A stretch of 64,000 bases of DNA. Origin: Secundilactobacillus kimchicus JCM 15530 (lineage in GTDB: Bacteria; Bacillota; Bacilli; Lactobacillales; Lactobacillaceae). The stretch is taken from NCBI RefSeq assembly GCF_001433995.1, contig NZ_AZCX01000001.1:1-64000 (forward strand). The letters are read 5' to 3'. Of the stretch, positions 62,417 through 64,000 are shown one piece after another. The position numbers and the translations under genes are program-made. The notes beneath the pieces are model-generated. The model was not told the origin of the DNA, did no database searches, and saw only the letters and a program-made list of their open reading frames with translations. Within the stretch, counting starts at the first letter, position 1; the number at the start of each line of letters is the position of its first letter.

Positions 62417-64000
62417 ATGAAACGGGTATCGAAACGGGTTCGCCGAGGATTAGGGGTGGCGGCCATTGTGGCGGCAGGGTTAGGAAGTTCAACGATTGTC
62501 GCGCATGCGCTTGTTACATCGCCAACCGAAACAACGCTTGAACGGAGTAATGGTGAATTGTCGACGCAGATCGCAACCTCAGGGATGGTTCTTTTGCAAA
62601 ACAAGCACCAAGCCTTACCAGTCTCGAATGGGCAATCGATTGCTCTTTTTGGCAGTGGCGCGTATGGCACCTACAAAGGTGGAACGGGATCTGGTGACGT
62701 TAACCCACGTCAGGTGATTAACATCTGGACAGGTCTCAAACAAGGGGGGTATCAAATTAGTTCGACAGATTGGCTGACTAAGATGGCGAGTCAGTATGAC
62801 GGGCAAAAAAAATTGTATGAAAGTACACTCGGTAAAATACCGTTTGCCGGAGCATTTCAATATCAGGATCCTCAGCTAACTCAAGCCGATTTTGATGGCG
62901 CGGAAGCCACGACTGGGGTGTACGTCATTTCGCGGTCTTCGGGGGAAGGTAATGACCGCAAGAATTCGGGTGGCGATTACCAACTGACTAATACTGAAAA
63001 ACGAAATATTAAGCTGATGTCTGAACACTATGATAAAAGTGTGGTCCTATTGAACGTAGGCGGACCAATCGATACGAGTTTTGTAACTGAAGATCCTGAT
63101 CTGGATAGTGTTTTACTTGTTTCTCAAGGTGGTCAGAATATGGGAACTGCAGTTGCTGAAATCATGTCTGGTCAAGTTAATCCCTCAGGGAAGTTAACGG
63201 CAACTTGGGCCAAACAGTACCAGGATTATCCAGCAGCCGGAACGTTTTCAAATGACGATAATTATACGGGGACTGAGAAGTACACAGAAGGCATTTTTGT
63301 TGGTTACCGTTATTTTGATTCATATAACGTGACCCCGCAGTACGCGTTTGGCTACGGTCAGTCGTACACAACCTTCAAGCTAGCGCCGCAAAAGGCAACG
63401 GTTAAAAACGGTCAATATACGACTTCAGTGAAAGTGACGAATACGGGGACCCGGTACTCGGGGCAAGATGTGGTTCAACTCTATTACTCTGCACCGAAGG
63501 GTGACGTTTCTAAAGCATTTCAAAACTTGGGAGCCTATGCCAAAACTAAATCCTTGGCGCCAGGAGAGTCTCAGATAGTTCGCTTGGGGATGAAAGTTAC
63601 TGATATGGCGAGTTATGAATCCCAATCTCACACATTTGCAATGGGTGCTGGCAAGTATCTAATGCGGGTGGGTGATAGCTCTCGGAATACTCGAGTGGCC
63701 ACCGTTTTGAACTTGCCCCAAAAAGTTCAGACTCAACAGTTGTCGAATGCTGCCGCTCCCGCAGAGGATCCGACCACTTTAACAGGCGACCGCAAATCGT
63801 ATGAACCTGCTGGGCAAGCTGGTCAGATTGCAAAGGCGCAACAAATTAAGCTTGAGCCATTAGCACTTAGAGCAAAAGCGGAGACAAAGCAGGTGGTGGC
63901 ACCTTCAATCACCGGCACCGGTTCTACAATCAAAAATGCAACATTAAAAGACGTCTATGATGGACGATTGACGATGGCTCAGTTTGTTGCTGGTCTTTCC
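62417..64000 (+). CDS. Secreted GH3 beta-glucosidase-like protein, reversed domain order (3' end outside window)
   Basis: 528 codons are in the window and the frame is still open. A basic N-terminus and hydrophobic stretch (residues 13-31, GVAAIVAAGLGSSTIVAHA) form a signal peptide. Then comes the GH3 C-terminal alpha/beta sandwich: ALFGSGAYGTYKGGTGSGDV, YVISRSSGEGNDR with the acid/base region, and the VGGPIDTSFV segment. After it comes a fibronectin III-like domain (VVQLYYSAPKGDVSKAFQNLGAYAKT). At the window end YDGRLTMAQFVAGLS starts the linker to the TIM barrel. So the sandwich precedes the barrel, the reverse of the common GH3 order; known in Ruminococcus albus and Butyrivibrio enzymes. 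ATG 62417 follows GGAGGAG. Confidence 0.92.
   Translation, partial: MKRVSKRVRRGLGVAAIVAAGLGSSTIVAHALVTSPTETTLERSNGELSTQIATSGMVLLQNKHQALPVSNGQSIALFGSGAYGTYKGGTGSGDVNPRQVINIWTGLKQGGYQISSTDWLTKMASQYDGQKKLYESTLGKIPFAGAFQYQDPQLTQADFDGAEATTGVYVISRSSGEGNDRKNSGGDYQLTNTEKRNIKLMSEHYDKSVVLLNVGGPIDTSFVTEDPDLDSVLLVSQGGQNMGTAVAEIMSGQVNPSGKLTATWAKQYQDYPAAGTFSNDDNYTGTEKYTEGIFVGYRYFDSYNVTPQYAFGYGQSYTTFKLAPQKATVKNGQYTTSVKVTNTGTRYSGQDVVQLYYSAPKGDVSKAFQNLGAYAKTKSLAPGESQIVRLGMKVTDMASYESQSHTFAMGAGKYLMRVGDSSRNTRVATVLNLPQKVQTQQLSNAAAPAEDPTTLTGDRKSYEPAGQAGQIAKAQQIKLEPLALRAKAETKQVVAPSITGTGSTIKNATLKDVYDGRLTMAQFVAGLS

Noticed and set aside
62163-62541. Two short plus-strand frames ahead of and into the GH3 gene
   Set aside because: They cross a terminator, the promoter and the GH3 start in the wrong frame.

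Overview
The window is chromosomal DNA of a lactic acid bacterium of the family Lactobacillaceae. The signs are a GC content near the mid-40s, frequent TTG/GTG starts behind strong AGGAGG-type ribosome sites, an SMK-box (SAM-III) riboswitch on metK, a T-box on leuS, a cysteine-free ribosomal protein L32, a D-aspartate crossbridge gene set and GH65 phosphorylases with pgmB. Species cannot be fixed from sequence alone. All calls come from reading the sequence; no database search was run.

Layout. 1-346: end of a tRNA cluster (His partial, Gln, Cys, Leu-CAA). 395-6112: hypothetical genes, metK under its riboswitch, a DHA2 drug exporter, a DUF960 gene that appears to start at ATA, and mnmM. 6173-8916: T-box and leuS. 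8983-20384: a complete purEKCSQLFMNHD operon (IMP synthesis apart from purB) with paired PurBoxes. 20432-32057: DUF915 hydrolase, lemA-htpX, a frameshifted acyltransferase, a lipid-linked saccharide flippase, a structured inverted repeat, nnrD, pepV, uspA, a deoxynucleoside kinase, a HAD phosphatase and a DHA1 exporter. 32184-38446: an operon of two GH65 phosphorylases and beta-phosphoglucomutase, then mscL.

38647-48155 is an accessory stretch of small and hypothetical genes: a CPBP protease cluster, an OhrR-type regulator with an operator-like site in its own promoter, a 39-codon gene with its own signals, secreted proteins, tRNA-Leu(CAG), an Ltp-like superinfection-exclusion lipoprotein, a decayed IS3 element, tspO, ndk and a Doc-like protein without a full Fic motif. 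48389-53937 carries asnB, murE, a D-aspartate ligase and aspartate racemase, which together fit an L-Lys-(D-Asp/D-Asn) peptidoglycan crossbridge.

54009-64000 holds tRNA-Gly, an IS3 orfA scrap, a molybdate/tungstate transporter in which modA and modBC diverge with back-to-back ribosome sites, a TSUP permease, rpmF with a Zur-like box, thrE, a uracil-DNA glycosylase family gene, a GT2 glycosyltransferase and the 5' part of a secreted GH3 enzyme with reversed domain order behind a CcpA site.

The strongest leads are the modA/modBC head-to-head arrangement (57043-57069), the Zur-like control of zinc-free L32, the 39-codon gene at 40901-41020, the Ltp-type lipoprotein, and the mutually exclusive RNA hairpins at 25933-26038.
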